Shown here: positions 56,301 to 64,000 of the stretch, one piece after another
Layout: the number at the start of each line of letters is the position of its first letter
How positions within the stretch are numbered: the stretch's first letter is position 1
Assembly: GCA_025963715.1 (NCBI GenBank)
Contig: JAOQAG010000001.1
Coordinates: 152,333-216,332 of the forward strand
Direction: 5' to 3'
From: Bacteroidota bacterium
GTDB lineage: Bacteria > Bacteroidota > Bacteroidia > 2-12-FULL-35-15
Length of the DNA stretch: 64,000 nucleotides
The notes under the pieces: model-generated
The model's input: the letters and a program-made list of their open reading frames with translations, nothing else
Told to the model about the DNA's origin: nothing
Database searches by the model: none
Program-made: the position numbers and the translations under genes

Positions 56301-57760
56301 CCCGTGCATCCGCCCGGTATAGTGGCGGTAACTGTTATCGTTGCCGTAATGGGCGCTCCCGTGGCATTTGTAGCCGTAAATGCAGGTTGGTTGCCGGTTC
56401 CGCTGGCCGCGAGTCCGATCGCAGGATTGGAGTTCGTCCAGGCAAAAGTGGATCCCGCCGGGCTACTGCTAAAAACAGTTGCCGGTACAGCGCCTCCTGT
56501 ACACGTAGTTATATCAGGTGGTTGCACCACTGTGGATGGCGGCGATGTTTTTACAACAAACGTCATCGTAACAGGTGAAACACAGGGACTCGTGGGTGTT
56601 CCCGTTAATGTATAAGTGGTGGTGGCCGTTGGTGCTGCCGATACGCTTGGTCCTGTACTGGATGATAATCCGGTTGTTGGGCTCCATGTCCAGTTAAAGT
56701 CATTCACGATCGAGCCCTGTACCGCAATCGTAGCGGGCACACCTGCACATATTTTTACAGTATCGCTGTAAGGTGTACAGGCAGGCGGCGGCGCACTTGC
56801 CGAACCCGGATAAGAAAGGTATAATAAATTATTGATCGCGTTGGATGCCTGTGCCGACGAAAGAATCACTACAAATTTAAAAGTTTCCGTTGCTCCCGGC
56901 GCCAGGTTCTGGATCCGGTAAGCCAGGTAAACTGCGCCATCCACAAAAAGTGTAGAGCCCGGTGTTTGCGTAAAGCCCACGCCGTTCCACATATCCGATG
57001 CATCCCTGTTACTGAAACCGCCATAGCCCACCCTAAAATTAGTACCAATACCAGCCAGGCCCAGGTAGGAGTTCCAGGGATTAGTTTGTGTGGCACTCAC
57101 CAGTGCAATTCCGCAGGTACCGCTGGAAGGTTCATTCTCAATAGTGTTTTGAGTCGTATAATCACCGCTCACCTGAACGTTATTATCCGGATCAAGGTTC
57201 CGGTAATAGTACATATCTGCAATGGTTGCAGCCGTATTGTTGGTGATCGAGACAGTAGTTGTATAATAAAGATCCGTTTCCTGTAAAAAATAATTTACCT
57301 TAAAATGAAGGTTCGTACCGGTGGTTAAATTGCCTTGCCAGTCAGCCGAATAGCAGGTATATGTATGTGACCAGTTGGTCAGCGCTCCCGGGATCTGGTT
57401 CAGCGCGTTACAGTTGTTTCCGTATGATGTTCCCGCTGTTCCAATCTCCACTCCCCAGCCATTTTCAGGTGTCCCCGGTGTAAAAAAATCGCCGTCAAAA
57501 GCCGATCCGGACCAACCGTTTAATTGCGGATTGGCCACAAAACCAAAATAGCTTGTGTTCGAACGGAAGTGCATCCCCGGGAGCGGTGCAGAAACAGTAG
57601 TATTACAGCCTTCAAAGCCACCTGCGCCATCCAGGCCTATTTCCACACTGGTACCCTTTATGTAAGCATTGGGACCAACCATTTGTGCGCTTGCGGATTG
57701 TGTTAGTGCTGCGGTTACTATCAAGAGTAAAGCACCGTTGAGAAGTAATTTTGTAGTCAT
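53336..57760 (-). CDS. Giant T9SS type B (gliding-associated C-terminal) surface protein, paralogue 3 of 3
   Basis: A 1474-residue protein. Signal peptide (1-25, ending SASAQ), then the same roughly 300-residue domain as the 36107 and 38467 products (NAYIKGTSVEIGLDGAGG, FTPGTPENGWGVEIG, YYYRNLDPDNN). The middle (about 330-1340) is Ig-like/PKD-like beta repeats; two near-identical copies of about 80 residues (ATGGSTYVWNTGSTANPY and ATGGTTYTWNTGSTANPY) lie near residues 500-660, and two SprB-like repeats (TCFGTCDGQTIVIPSGGSG, CYGVCDGSATASVSGG) near 890-1030. Two PKD domains precede the C-terminus, which is the CHU_C/type B sorting domain (FYIPNAFSPNGDGINDEF, YDRWGNLIFYT). Probably an adhesin or gliding-related surface protein; it carries type B where the paralogues carry type A. 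Confidence 0.88.
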   Translation of the reverse strand: MTTKLLLNGALLLIVTAALTQSASAQMVGPNAYIKGTSVEIGLDGAGGFEGCNTTVSAPLPGMHFRSNTSYFGFVANPQLNGWSGSAFDGDFFTPGTPENGWGVEIGTAGTSYGNNCNALNQIPGALTNWSHTYTCYSADWQGNLTTGTNLHFKVNYFLQETDLYYTTTVSITNNTAATIADMYYYRNLDPDNNVQVSGDYTTQNTIENEPSSGTCGIALVSATQTNPWNSYLGLAGIGTNFRVGYGGFSNRDASDMWNGVGFTQTPGSTLFVDGAVYLAYRIQNLAPGATETFKFVVILSSAQASNAINNLLYLSYPGSASAPPPACTPYSDTVKICAGVPATIAVQGSIVNDFNWTWSPTTGLSSSTGPSVSAAPTATTTYTLTGTPTSPCVSPVTMTFVVKTSPPSTVVQPPDITTCTGGAVPATVFSSSPAGSTFAWTNSNPAIGLAASGTGNQPAFTATNATGAPITATITVTATIPGGCTGPPVTYTITVNPNLTITVNSATICPTQTATLTATGGSTYVWNTGSTANPYNVSPAVTTSYTVTGSSAGCSGTAVATVTIGGSATITVNSTTVCPGDAAVLTATGGTTYTWNTGSTANPYSVSPTTTTSYTVTGVSGGCTGTAVSTVTVNPTPTTTVPATIVICNGGTTTASGFVSSPAGGTFNWTNSDPSIGLAANGTGNVPAFTAINTGAYAITATITVTPTVNGCIGTPDTYTIMVNPTPAAPTAPGVSVCANTAATLNATAPGGTYDWYDAASAGALLMTGSTYVTPNISTPTNYYVQTTSTAGCVSPMTTVPVTIAAALLVNAGLDDTICYNGNTMLTVVPNGAGYTYSWSPTATLSNGTIYNPVANPSSTTTYGVIVTDPSGCVGSDSVTVFADQQINLAVAGLPTTCFGTCDGQTIVIPSGGSGAFPGYAWSGGCTTPACNQCAGNYTVTVTDSWGCTATNTASVTEPTLLTETIAAPTMVSCYGVCDGSATASVSGGTAAYTYSWNTVPVQTTATASGLCAGTYYCTVTDAHNCTAIDSVVITQPTQVMIAPIANVIICNSGSAVLTALASGGNGGVYSYNWTAATGLSDPTIANPMAAPTTTTTYTVSGADVNGCPALTQTVTVTVNPALSVSTIPVTPVCPAGTIAITATAINGNGGPYAYAWAPATGLSSSTISNPNATPAATTTYTVTATDGCSPAVTSTVTVTVLPLPAPAFSADLTSGCAPLCLNLTDASTISSGSVNRWGWDVNDGANSFANGQTQSHCFNNPGTYSITLIDTSAAGCISTVTYANYITVHSIPVAQFTAPANTSIIVPTVTYTDQSTVDNSSIAAWNWTFGDVLNTTTNTSTQQNPSHLFSDVGTYCAHLVVTSTYGCVDSSDLCVVIDPEFTFYIPNAFSPNGDGINDEFYGKGDFINDFEMTIYDRWGNLIFYTDDINKHWNGTANHGSEIAQMDTYVYVVKLTDYKDKKHKFMGSVTLVK

Positions 57761-58344
57761 GGGGATGCAAATTTTAGTTTGTAATAGCTTGAGAGAACTA
57801 AAAAATACTGAAAGCTTTTGTGCAATTAGTAATGCAAAAAAATGTAATCAGTTGCTTTGAGAGAGAGAAAATAAAAATGCTTAATCGCAATACCTGTGCA
57901 GCTTTGGGACTGACCTGGTTTAAAGTAAAAAAATAATTTAATTAATCGAGAGAGAAATAAAAAATAATCTGCTTACTGTCCCTTGCATGTTTGGAGATGT
58001 AAGGGTTTTAAATTTGAAATTTTAGTTACTTCAAAAAAAATTATGCCTGTGGCACATTTAAAACTTTGTTTGTTTATTAAAGATGTACAAAAAAAGCAAT
58101 TGGTTGCATTTGGGTTAAGAATATTTTTTTGGGTAAAAAAGTCAACAAGTATTCCCTCTTTTTAATGTTTTTAGGGGTAATTTGTAAAAGGAGTTTTATT
58201 TACAAAGCTTTGGGTTGAATCAAATTCAATTCTTAAAGTACTTTTCTTTTCTTAGCATTCTCCCTGATCTTAGTGGTTAAAAAGAGTAGGTTTTATCAAA
58301 AAAAGTAATTACAATTACATTCAAATAATATCAGCACTAAACCC
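57761..58344. other. 584-bp spacer, no gene recognised
   Basis: AT-rich, with GAGAGAGAAA-type words around 57858-57960. The frame at 57983-58165 has no start context or protein character. It must hold the promoters of the giant T9SS gene (57760) and the isoaspartyl peptidase gene; no perfect TAnnTTTG was seen on the minus side (TAAAATTTG near 57767 is one base too long). Confidence 0.5.
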
Positions 58345-59286
58345 ATGAAACAACATGCAATAGCCATACACGGCGGAGCAGGAACCATCCTTCGTTCGGC
58401 CATGACACCCGAAAAAGAACAGAGTTATAAAAAAGGATTGGAGGATGCCATTCTTGCCGGTGATAAAATCCTGGCAGCAGGTGGCGATGCGCTCGATGCA
58501 GTGGAAGCAGCCATCCGTTCCCTGGAAGATAACCCGCTTTTTAACGCCGGAAAAGGCGCCGTATTCACCCACGAAGGAAAAAATGAAATGGATGCCTCTA
58601 TCATGCAGGGAAAAGACCTCATGGCAGGCGCTGTTACAGGTATCAGCAACATCAGAAATCCCATCACGCTGGCAAAAACAGTCATGCAAAAATCCGAACA
58701 CGTTTTTTTATCCGGATTAGGCGCCATGGAATTTGCCGAAAAAAATAAATTACAATTCGAGCCCGACGAATATTTTTTCGTTCAAATGCGTTATGATCAG
58801 CTCCTGTCCGCAAGGGAAAGCGATAGGATCGTAATGGATCATACAGACAAGCTTGAGAACGGAGAAAAAAAATTTGGAACCGTTGGAGCAGTTGCGCTGG
58901 ATGTGCATGGAAATTTGGCTGCAGGAACTTCTACCGGTGGAATGACCAATAAAAAAATGGGAAGGATCGGCGACACGCCCATCATTGGCGCCGGAACGTA
59001 TGCTAACAATAACACTTGTGCTATTTCCTGCACCGGTCACGGCGAATTTTTTATCCGTTCCGTAGTTGCATACGATGTTTCCTGTTTGATGGAATACAAA
59101 GGATTATCCTTAAAAGAAGCCTGTGAGATTGTAGTCAATCAAAAACTTGTGAAAATAGGAGGAGAAGGCGGACTCATCGCGCTAGATGCAAAAGGAAACA
59201 TCGAATTGCCATTTAATTCTGAAGGCATGTACCGCGCCATGAAAAAATCCGGCTCCGACATGTACATAGGGATTTACAAGGATTAG
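58345..59286 (+). CDS. iaaA: Isoaspartyl peptidase / L-asparaginase (plant type)
   Basis: A 313-residue Ntn-hydrolase of the T2 family, made as a precursor that self-cleaves into two chains. The cleavage site is before Thr 179 in KKFGTVGAVALD, which becomes the catalytic N-terminal nucleophile; the substrate-binding Arg/Asp region is MGRIGDTPIIGAGTYA and the oxyanion region GGMTNKK. The first chain opens with the family start AIAIHGGAGTI. It hydrolyses isoaspartyl (beta-Asp) dipeptides. Beside cyanophycinase and cyanophycin synthetase it completes the breakdown of cyanophycin: beta-Asp-Arg dipeptides to free Asp and Arg. No signal peptide, so cytoplasmic. Followed by a terminator. Confidence 0.93.
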   Translation: MKQHAIAIHGGAGTILRSAMTPEKEQSYKKGLEDAILAGDKILAAGGDALDAVEAAIRSLEDNPLFNAGKGAVFTHEGKNEMDASIMQGKDLMAGAVTGISNIRNPITLAKTVMQKSEHVFLSGLGAMEFAEKNKLQFEPDEYFFVQMRYDQLLSARESDRIVMDHTDKLENGEKKFGTVGAVALDVHGNLAAGTSTGGMTNKKMGRIGDTPIIGAGTYANNNTCAISCTGHGEFFIRSVVAYDVSCLMEYKGLSLKEACEIVVNQKLVKIGGEGGLIALDAKGNIELPFNSEGMYRAMKKSGSDMYIGIYKD

Positions 59287-59311
59287 AAATCTAAAAATTA
59301 TTATAAAAAAA

Positions 59312-59347
59312 GAAGCATTTATTTTTAAATAAATGCTTCCTTTTTTT
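59312..59347 (+). terminator. Terminator of the isoaspartyl peptidase gene
   Basis: Stem GAAGCATTTATT / AATAAATGCTTC with tiny loop, followed by TTTTTTT. May work in both directions with the convergent cyanophycinase gene. Confidence 0.85.
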
Positions 59348-59480
59348 ATGTTGCAATAAATTTTGTACAGGCTTTTTTCTTTTTATTTCTTTTTATTTCT
59401 TTTTGTCTATTGCCTTATTGTTTACTTTTTTTATTGTTTACTTTTTTTCTTTTTGCCTACTGTCTATTGCCTGTTTTTTT

Positions 59481-60365
59481 TTATTCATTACTATGAACCG
59501 CATGCCCTACAAATATCGTCATTTCATGCGTTTCAAGGTTATAATGATCGTGATGACTCATTACATGCACCACCATATTTTTGATAGAAATAGGACTCCC
59601 CATTTCCACCTGTGTGATATTTGTATCTTTTATATTTCTTCCGTCAACTAAAATCACAAGTCCCGAACCAATTGCCTCCATTGACTTTCCGTTGGTGATC
59701 AACAATCCGGTATCCTCTCCCAAACCAATTCCCAGTGTTTTCGGATTTCCTACCACCGCCTGGAACAAGCGGCCAATACGGCCTCTCTGAACAAAATGCG
59801 TATCAAAAACCACATCATCGATCAACCCCAAACCACTCGTAATTTTTACTTCCCCCTTCAACAAAGCCTCATTACTGGAACCCTGATAGATCATACTGTA
59901 AGATGCAGCAGCAGCACCCGCAGATGTTCCTGCATAAATAAAATCTTCTGTTCTGTATTTCTTCAAAAGCAGATCATGAAAAGGAGTACCACCCAAAATA
60001 GACGTTAACCGCAATTGATCGCCACCTGTAAACATCACAATATCTGCTTTTGCAAGTCGCTCCACAATAGCAGGATCCAGTGCTTGTTCACGTTTTTCAA
60101 TATCCATTACCGAAACATGTTTTGCGCCCAGGTATTGAAATGCTTTTGCATATTCAGGGCCTACTTCCTTTGGGATTTTTGAAGCAGTCGTGATGATCTC
60201 GATCTGCGAATCTTCTTTCAATTTCGATTCCGTAATGATGCGTTTCAAAATACCCGTTTCAAAAAAATTCAGGTTCTTCTCCACTTGCTTGTCGAAATTT
60301 TTCTCAGTAAAGCTGCCCTTATCTACGGCACCGCCTATAACTATAAGTTTTCCTTTTGGATTCAT
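59481..60365 (-). CDS. cphB: Cyanophycinase
   Basis: A 294-residue serine peptidase of family S51. Nucleophile Ser 148 is in AGTSAGAAA; GGDQLRLTS precedes it and FDTHFVQRGRIGRLF follows, all typical of cyanophycinases. Cytoplasmic, no signal peptide. It cuts cyanophycin (a poly-Asp backbone with Arg side chains) into beta-Asp-Arg dipeptides. The start is at MNPKGKLIVIGG. Cluster context with cphA and iaaA is decisive for the substrate; the related Glu-specific dipeptidase PepE is shorter and has a different context. Confidence 0.93.
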   Translation of the reverse strand: MNPKGKLIVIGGAVDKGSFTEKNFDKQVEKNLNFFETGILKRIITESKLKEDSQIEIITTASKIPKEVGPEYAKAFQYLGAKHVSVMDIEKREQALDPAIVERLAKADIVMFTGGDQLRLTSILGGTPFHDLLLKKYRTEDFIYAGTSAGAAAASYSMIYQGSSNEALLKGEVKITSGLGLIDDVVFDTHFVQRGRIGRLFQAVVGNPKTLGIGLGEDTGLLITNGKSMEAIGSGLVILVDGRNIKDTNITQVEMGSPISIKNMVVHVMSHHDHYNLETHEMTIFVGHAVHSNE

Positions 60366-60522
60366 ATGCTAAAAGTATCTGAAAAAACAATAACTTAACC
60401 CTCATTTAATCTTTATTTATTAAGAATCAGTTGTGTATTAAATTTGAGCGAGTCCAAGGAAACTCTGCACAACTTGAAAAAATGATATCTGCTAAATTTC
60501 AAACTATATTCCCGGGCTTCGC

Positions 60523-60692
60523 CTTTTTGAGCTTGTCAGTAATAGGCGGTAATGAGCGGTGTTATAATTATATTTTCGGAGCATTAGCGCGTGTACGCGA
60601 AATTATCCGCGGTTGGTCTTCGCGCCAGCAGAAGAGCAAATTACATTACAAGATCGAAAAAGGTTTTTGTAACTTTTTGCCTTCAAAAAGTT
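60523..60692 (+). repeat. Dispersed repeat core, copy 4 (related to E1/E2)
   Basis: Contains TTGAGCTTGTCAGTAATAG, GTACGCGAAATTATCCGCGG and the hairpin TAACTTTTTG-CCTT-CAAAAAGTTA. The hairpin stem differs from copies 1 to 3 by paired changes. No terminal inverted repeats. Confidence 0.7.
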
Positions 60693-60864
60693 AAAATATA
60701 AAATTAAATAACGATCATCCATTGGTTAAAAAAACAGTATCTATTAGATGCAAAACTGCTTTTATTTTGATTTCAAAAAATTAAAATATATCTTACATCA
60801 CTTTGTGTACACGCTCTTAACCACGTTACACCACTCTTTATCTCACATTTAAATTACATCTTTT

Positions 60865-63492
60865 ATGAAAATTCTTAGCATTCAAGCATTACGCGGACCG
60901 AATATCTGGAGCGTCAGACGGAAAAAATTAATACAAATGCGCCTGGACCTCGAAGAGCTGGAACAATTACCTACAAATAAGATCGATGGATTCAAAGAAC
61001 GCCTTGAAGCCATGTTTCCCAGTATGATTGAGCACCGCTGTTCTGAAGAAGTGCGTGGTGGCTTTTTTCACCGTGTAGAGCGTGGCACCTGGATGGGACA
61101 CGTCATCGAACACATTGCGCTCGAAACACAATCCCTTGCAGGCATGGAAACAGGCTTTGGCCGCACCCGCGAAACAAAAACACCCGGCATCTATAATGTA
61201 GTGTTCAGTTACATCGAAGAAAAAGTTGGCATTTTTGCCGCCGAATCAGCCGTAAAAATAGCACAGGCATTGGTAAGTAACGAAGCCTACGATCTGCAGG
61301 CCGATCTTAAAAAAATGAGAGAGATCCGCGAAGACGTCCGCCTTGGGCCAAGCACCGGTAGTATTGTCGATGAAGCGGTAGCCCGCGATATTCCATGGAT
61401 CCGCCTTGGCTCCAACTCACTCGTACAATTAGGTTACGGCGTTAATCAAATGCGCTTTCAGGCAACCATCACCTGCAAAACCAGTAACATCGCGGTGGAT
61501 ATTGCCTGTAATAAAGAAGAAACAAAACGTATGCTCTCCGCAGCCTCCATTCCCGTTGCCAGCGGCGATATTTGCATTGATGAAGAAGATCTTGAAAAAT
61601 GCATTTCCCGCATCGGTTATCCGATCGTGTTAAAACCATTGGATGGGAATCACGGAAAAGGTGCGTCCATCAACATCAATACATGGGAAGGCGCCGTAGA
61701 AGGGCTCGCTTTCGCAAAAAAATATTCCCGCAAGGTCATCGTCGAAAAATTTATTACCGGCTATGATTTCAGAATCCTCGTGATCGATAATAAAATTGTT
61801 GCAGCAGCACAGCGCGTTCCCGCTAATGTAGTAGGCGATGGCAAACAAACCATTCAAGAGCTGATCGATGAAACAAACAGAGATCCACGCCGCGGTTACG
61901 GACATGAAAATGTACTTACCGAGATCACCGTCGATCGCGATACACTCGATTTGCTCGAGAAAAAAAATTATACAGTGGATAGCATTCCTCCTGCAAAGGA
62001 AGTGGTGTATCTCAAGTCCACGGCTAATCTTAGCACCGGCGGCACCTCCATCGATGTGACAGAAATGATGCACCCCGAAAATATTTTCCTTGCAGAGCGC
62101 ATTTCCCGTGTCATCGGGCTGGATGTATGCGGGATCGACATCATGGCAAAAAATTTAACGCAGCCTTTAAAAGAAAACGGCGGCGTTATTCTGGAAGTTA
62201 ACGCAGCTCCGGGTTTCCGTATGCACTTAGCACCGTCCGAAGGTTTGCCGCGTAACGTGGCTGCACCCGTGATCGACATGCTTTATCCTCCGGGAAAACC
62301 GTCAAGGATTCCAATCATCGCCGTTACCGGGACGAATGGGAAGACCACCACCACCCGTTTGATCGCGCACATTGTAAAAAATAACGGTTATAAAGTAGGA
62401 TTTACTACTTCCGATGGGATCTACGTGCAAAATCACATGCTCGAAAAAGGCGATACCACCGGCCCGATGAGTACCGAATTTATTTTAAAAGATCCGACAG
62501 TCGAATTTGCTGTGCTGGAAACCGCTCGTGGCGGGATTTTACGCTCCGGCCTGGGTTTCAGTCGCTGCGATATTGGTATCATTACCAACATCCAGGAAGA
62601 TCACCTTGGTATCAGCGATATTCATGATCTTAAAGATCTTGCCCGCGTAAAAGCCGTGGTAGTAAACAGTGTGAAGAAAGATGGCTGGGCCGTATTGAAT
62701 GCCGAAGATGTAAATTGTGTGGAGATCGCTAAAGAACTCGATTGCAAAGTTGCCTATTTCAGCCTTAATGAGCACTGCGACGTGATCGTGAACCATTGCA
62801 GAAAAGGCGGAATAGCAGCCATCTATGAAAATGGATTCATCACCATTAAAAAAGGAGATTGGAAAATGCGTGTGGAAAGAGCAACACACGTACCACTTAC
62901 ATTAAATGGAAAAGCAAAATTCATGATCGCGAACGTGCTGGCAGCCACATTAGCCAGCTATTTGTGGGGATTCAAAACCGAAGACATCAAGCTTTCACTT
63001 ACTACATTCATCCCAAGCGCTGCGCAAACACCGGGAAGGATGAATATTTTTGATTTCAAAAAATTCAAGGTCATGATCGATTTTGCTCACAATCCTTCCG
63101 GATACCTTGGCATCGAAGACTTTTTGCAAAGCATCAATTCAACGCATAAGATCGGGATCATTGCAGGTGTGGGCGACAGGCGTGATAGTGATATCCGCGA
63201 ATGCGCAGCCATTGCAGCCCGCATGTTCGATCACATCATCATCCGCCAGGAAAAGCACCTGCGTGGCCGTACCGAAGAAGAGATCATCAATCTTATCCTC
63301 GAAGGAATTGGTTCTCAGGATAAAAAAGTAACCTACGAGATCGTCCCTAAAGAGACCGATGCCATTAAACATGCCATAAATAGCGCAAAAGAAGGCACTT
63401 TTATTACCGCTTTAAGCGATGTTATTACCAACGCAATTGAGATCGTTCAGCAATACCTTGATAAAGAAGTAGAGGAGGAGCAGGTCGGTTAG
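60865..63492 (+). CDS. cphA: Cyanophycin synthetase
   Basis: An 875-residue enzyme, standard CphA1 length, that builds cyanophycin by adding Asp to the backbone and Arg to the side chain. Order: N-terminal domain (about 1-160, KILSIQALRGPNIWSVRR), ATP-grasp domain for Asp (about 215-475, IVLKPLDGNHGKGASININT, VEKFITGYDFRILVID), Mur-ligase-like domain for Arg (about 485-875, with P-loop GTNGKT at 489-494, LETARGGILRSGLGF, DFAHNPSGY). All catalytic motifs seem intact. The gene follows the other two cyanophycin genes but on the opposite strand to cphB, so they are not one operon. Ends with a terminator at 63545. Confidence 0.95.
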   Translation: MKILSIQALRGPNIWSVRRKKLIQMRLDLEELEQLPTNKIDGFKERLEAMFPSMIEHRCSEEVRGGFFHRVERGTWMGHVIEHIALETQSLAGMETGFGRTRETKTPGIYNVVFSYIEEKVGIFAAESAVKIAQALVSNEAYDLQADLKKMREIREDVRLGPSTGSIVDEAVARDIPWIRLGSNSLVQLGYGVNQMRFQATITCKTSNIAVDIACNKEETKRMLSAASIPVASGDICIDEEDLEKCISRIGYPIVLKPLDGNHGKGASININTWEGAVEGLAFAKKYSRKVIVEKFITGYDFRILVIDNKIVAAAQRVPANVVGDGKQTIQELIDETNRDPRRGYGHENVLTEITVDRDTLDLLEKKNYTVDSIPPAKEVVYLKSTANLSTGGTSIDVTEMMHPENIFLAERISRVIGLDVCGIDIMAKNLTQPLKENGGVILEVNAAPGFRMHLAPSEGLPRNVAAPVIDMLYPPGKPSRIPIIAVTGTNGKTTTTRLIAHIVKNNGYKVGFTTSDGIYVQNHMLEKGDTTGPMSTEFILKDPTVEFAVLETARGGILRSGLGFSRCDIGIITNIQEDHLGISDIHDLKDLARVKAVVVNSVKKDGWAVLNAEDVNCVEIAKELDCKVAYFSLNEHCDVIVNHCRKGGIAAIYENGFITIKKGDWKMRVERATHVPLTLNGKAKFMIANVLAATLASYLWGFKTEDIKLSLTTFIPSAAQTPGRMNIFDFKKFKVMIDFAHNPSGYLGIEDFLQSINSTHKIGIIAGVGDRRDSDIRECAAIAARMFDHIIIRQEKHLRGRTEEEIINLILEGIGSQDKKVTYEIVPKETDAIKHAINSAKEGTFITALSDVITNAIEIVQQYLDKEVEEEQVG

Positions 63493-63544
63493 CCCGATTA
63501 GCACCTTAGTTGACAGAAGATTATCTGTTTTCCGGATCTCAGTT

Positions 63545-63580
63545 AAAAGCTACCGTATATGTATATGGTAGCTTTTTTGT
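63545..63580 (+). terminator. Terminator of cphA
   Basis: Stem AAAAGCTACC / GGTAGCTTTT extended by GTATA / TATAT, followed by TTTTTGTTTT. Confidence 0.9.
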
Positions 63581-63812
63581 TTTGATACTATATAATAGTA
63601 TAGCAGTTTATCATAGTAATAACATTTCAATTCTCCTTAAAACAGCAATAAATGAAGGTTTTTGAGCATAAAACAATACAGGCATACTTAAATATGCGAG
63701 TATCAATATGCGCAAGCAGGTGTTATATCTGTTGAAATGCAAAACGAATTGAAAATTATTAAGCTGCAAATCAGCACTATTAACGTTTTATTAAAAAATA
63801 ATGAAGAGAATG

Positions 63813-63843
63813 TTTGTACGAGTCGAAAAACGCTGTACATTTG
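63813..63843 (+). promoter_or_regulatory. Consensus promoter P1 at window end
   Basis: TTTG (63813-63816), 19-nt spacer, TACATTTG (63836-63843), followed by GCATCCGCTTTAAAAACAAG. Confidence 0.75.
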
Positions 63844-63917
63844 CATCCGCTTTAAAAACAAGCGCTCGTTCATAAAAAAGTCATTTAGAAAAAAGAATAA
63901 TTTTTTCTAAAAAAAAG

Positions 63918-63947
63918 TTTGCAGATTAAAAAAGTTTAGTACTTTTG
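63918..63947 (+). promoter_or_regulatory. Consensus promoter P2 at window end, near-duplicate of P1
   Basis: TTTG (63918-63921), 18-nt spacer, TACTTTTG (63940-63947), followed by CAACCCGCTTTAAAGGAAG and GTTCATAGA. Same layout and downstream words as P1, 104 bp apart. No gene starts before the window ends. Confidence 0.75.
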
Positions 63948-64000
63948 CAACCCGCTTTAAAGGAAGTGGTTGTTCATAGAGGGGAAGAAGGAGAGTGGGG

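Noticed and set aside
53726..57286. Long plus-strand frames (up to 126 codons) opposite the giant T9SS gene, such as 54419-54799 and 55983-56288.
   Set aside because: They mirror Thr/Val-rich codons of the real gene, lack start signals and have no domain character.
57983..58165. A 60-codon frame before the isoaspartyl peptidase gene.
   Set aside because: No start context, no sequence character of a protein and AT-rich surroundings.
63600..64000. A replication origin, because of AT-rich sequence and repeated words.
   Set aside because: No DnaA-box array was seen, and the two repeated blocks are better explained as tandem promoters.

Overview
The window is a chromosomal segment of a Bacteroidota bacterium, probably a Chitinophagia or Sphingobacteriia type. 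Three things point there: four secreted proteins end in type IX secretion (T9SS) sorting domains (types A and B), promoter-like sites match the Bacteroidota consensus (TTTG or TTG, about 20 nt, then TAnnTTTG) with no clear Shine-Dalgarno sites, and the tmRNA encodes the tag GESNYAMAA. No rRNA, tRNA, integrase, transposase or CRISPR array was found.

Layout. 1-5.2 kb: truncated LtaS-like sulfatase, glutaryl-CoA-dehydrogenase-like enzyme, CsbD protein, crotonase-fold enzyme and an unknown protein. 5.5-9.9 kb: AsmA-like envelope protein and a T9SS cargo. 10.1-17.5 kb: PaaZ fusion enzyme, acyltransferase, C45-like Ntn-hydrolase, AcpS and a PaaK-like CoA ligase (acyl and CoA chemistry). 17.6-24.6 kb: five exported proteins, made of two paralogous pairs around an M48 metallopeptidase. 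24.8-34.1 kb: a MauE/DoxX-thioredoxin fusion, three FAD oxidoreductases, a small exported protein and a two-gene ABC exporter. 34.3-40 kb: a saccharopine-dehydrogenase-like enzyme and two tandem T9SS paralogues separated by inverted-repeat-bounded elements. 40.1-48.2 kb: LytTR regulator, two hybrid histidine kinases, a VOC protein and a single-domain response regulator. 48.5-52.2 kb: an AT-rich accessory island of small unknown genes (HEPN-like protein, membrane-anchored small proteins) beside the 3' end of ssrA. 53.3-57.8 kb: a 1474-residue T9SS type B adhesin-like protein that shares its N-terminal domain with the 36-40 kb pair. 58.3-63.5 kb: a complete cyanophycin cycle (isoaspartyl peptidase, cyanophycinase, cyanophycin synthetase). 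The window ends in two nearly duplicate consensus promoters, probably leading into a highly expressed operon outside the window.

Intergenic DNA is unusually rich in repeats: 41-bp tandem repeats, several families of long inverted repeats, small elements with terminal inverted repeats, and short word-like motifs that follow stop codons in the sense orientation. These, the ssrA-side island and the swapping of T9SS sorting domains among three paralogues are the most unusual features. Functions come from reading motifs by eye; no database search was run.
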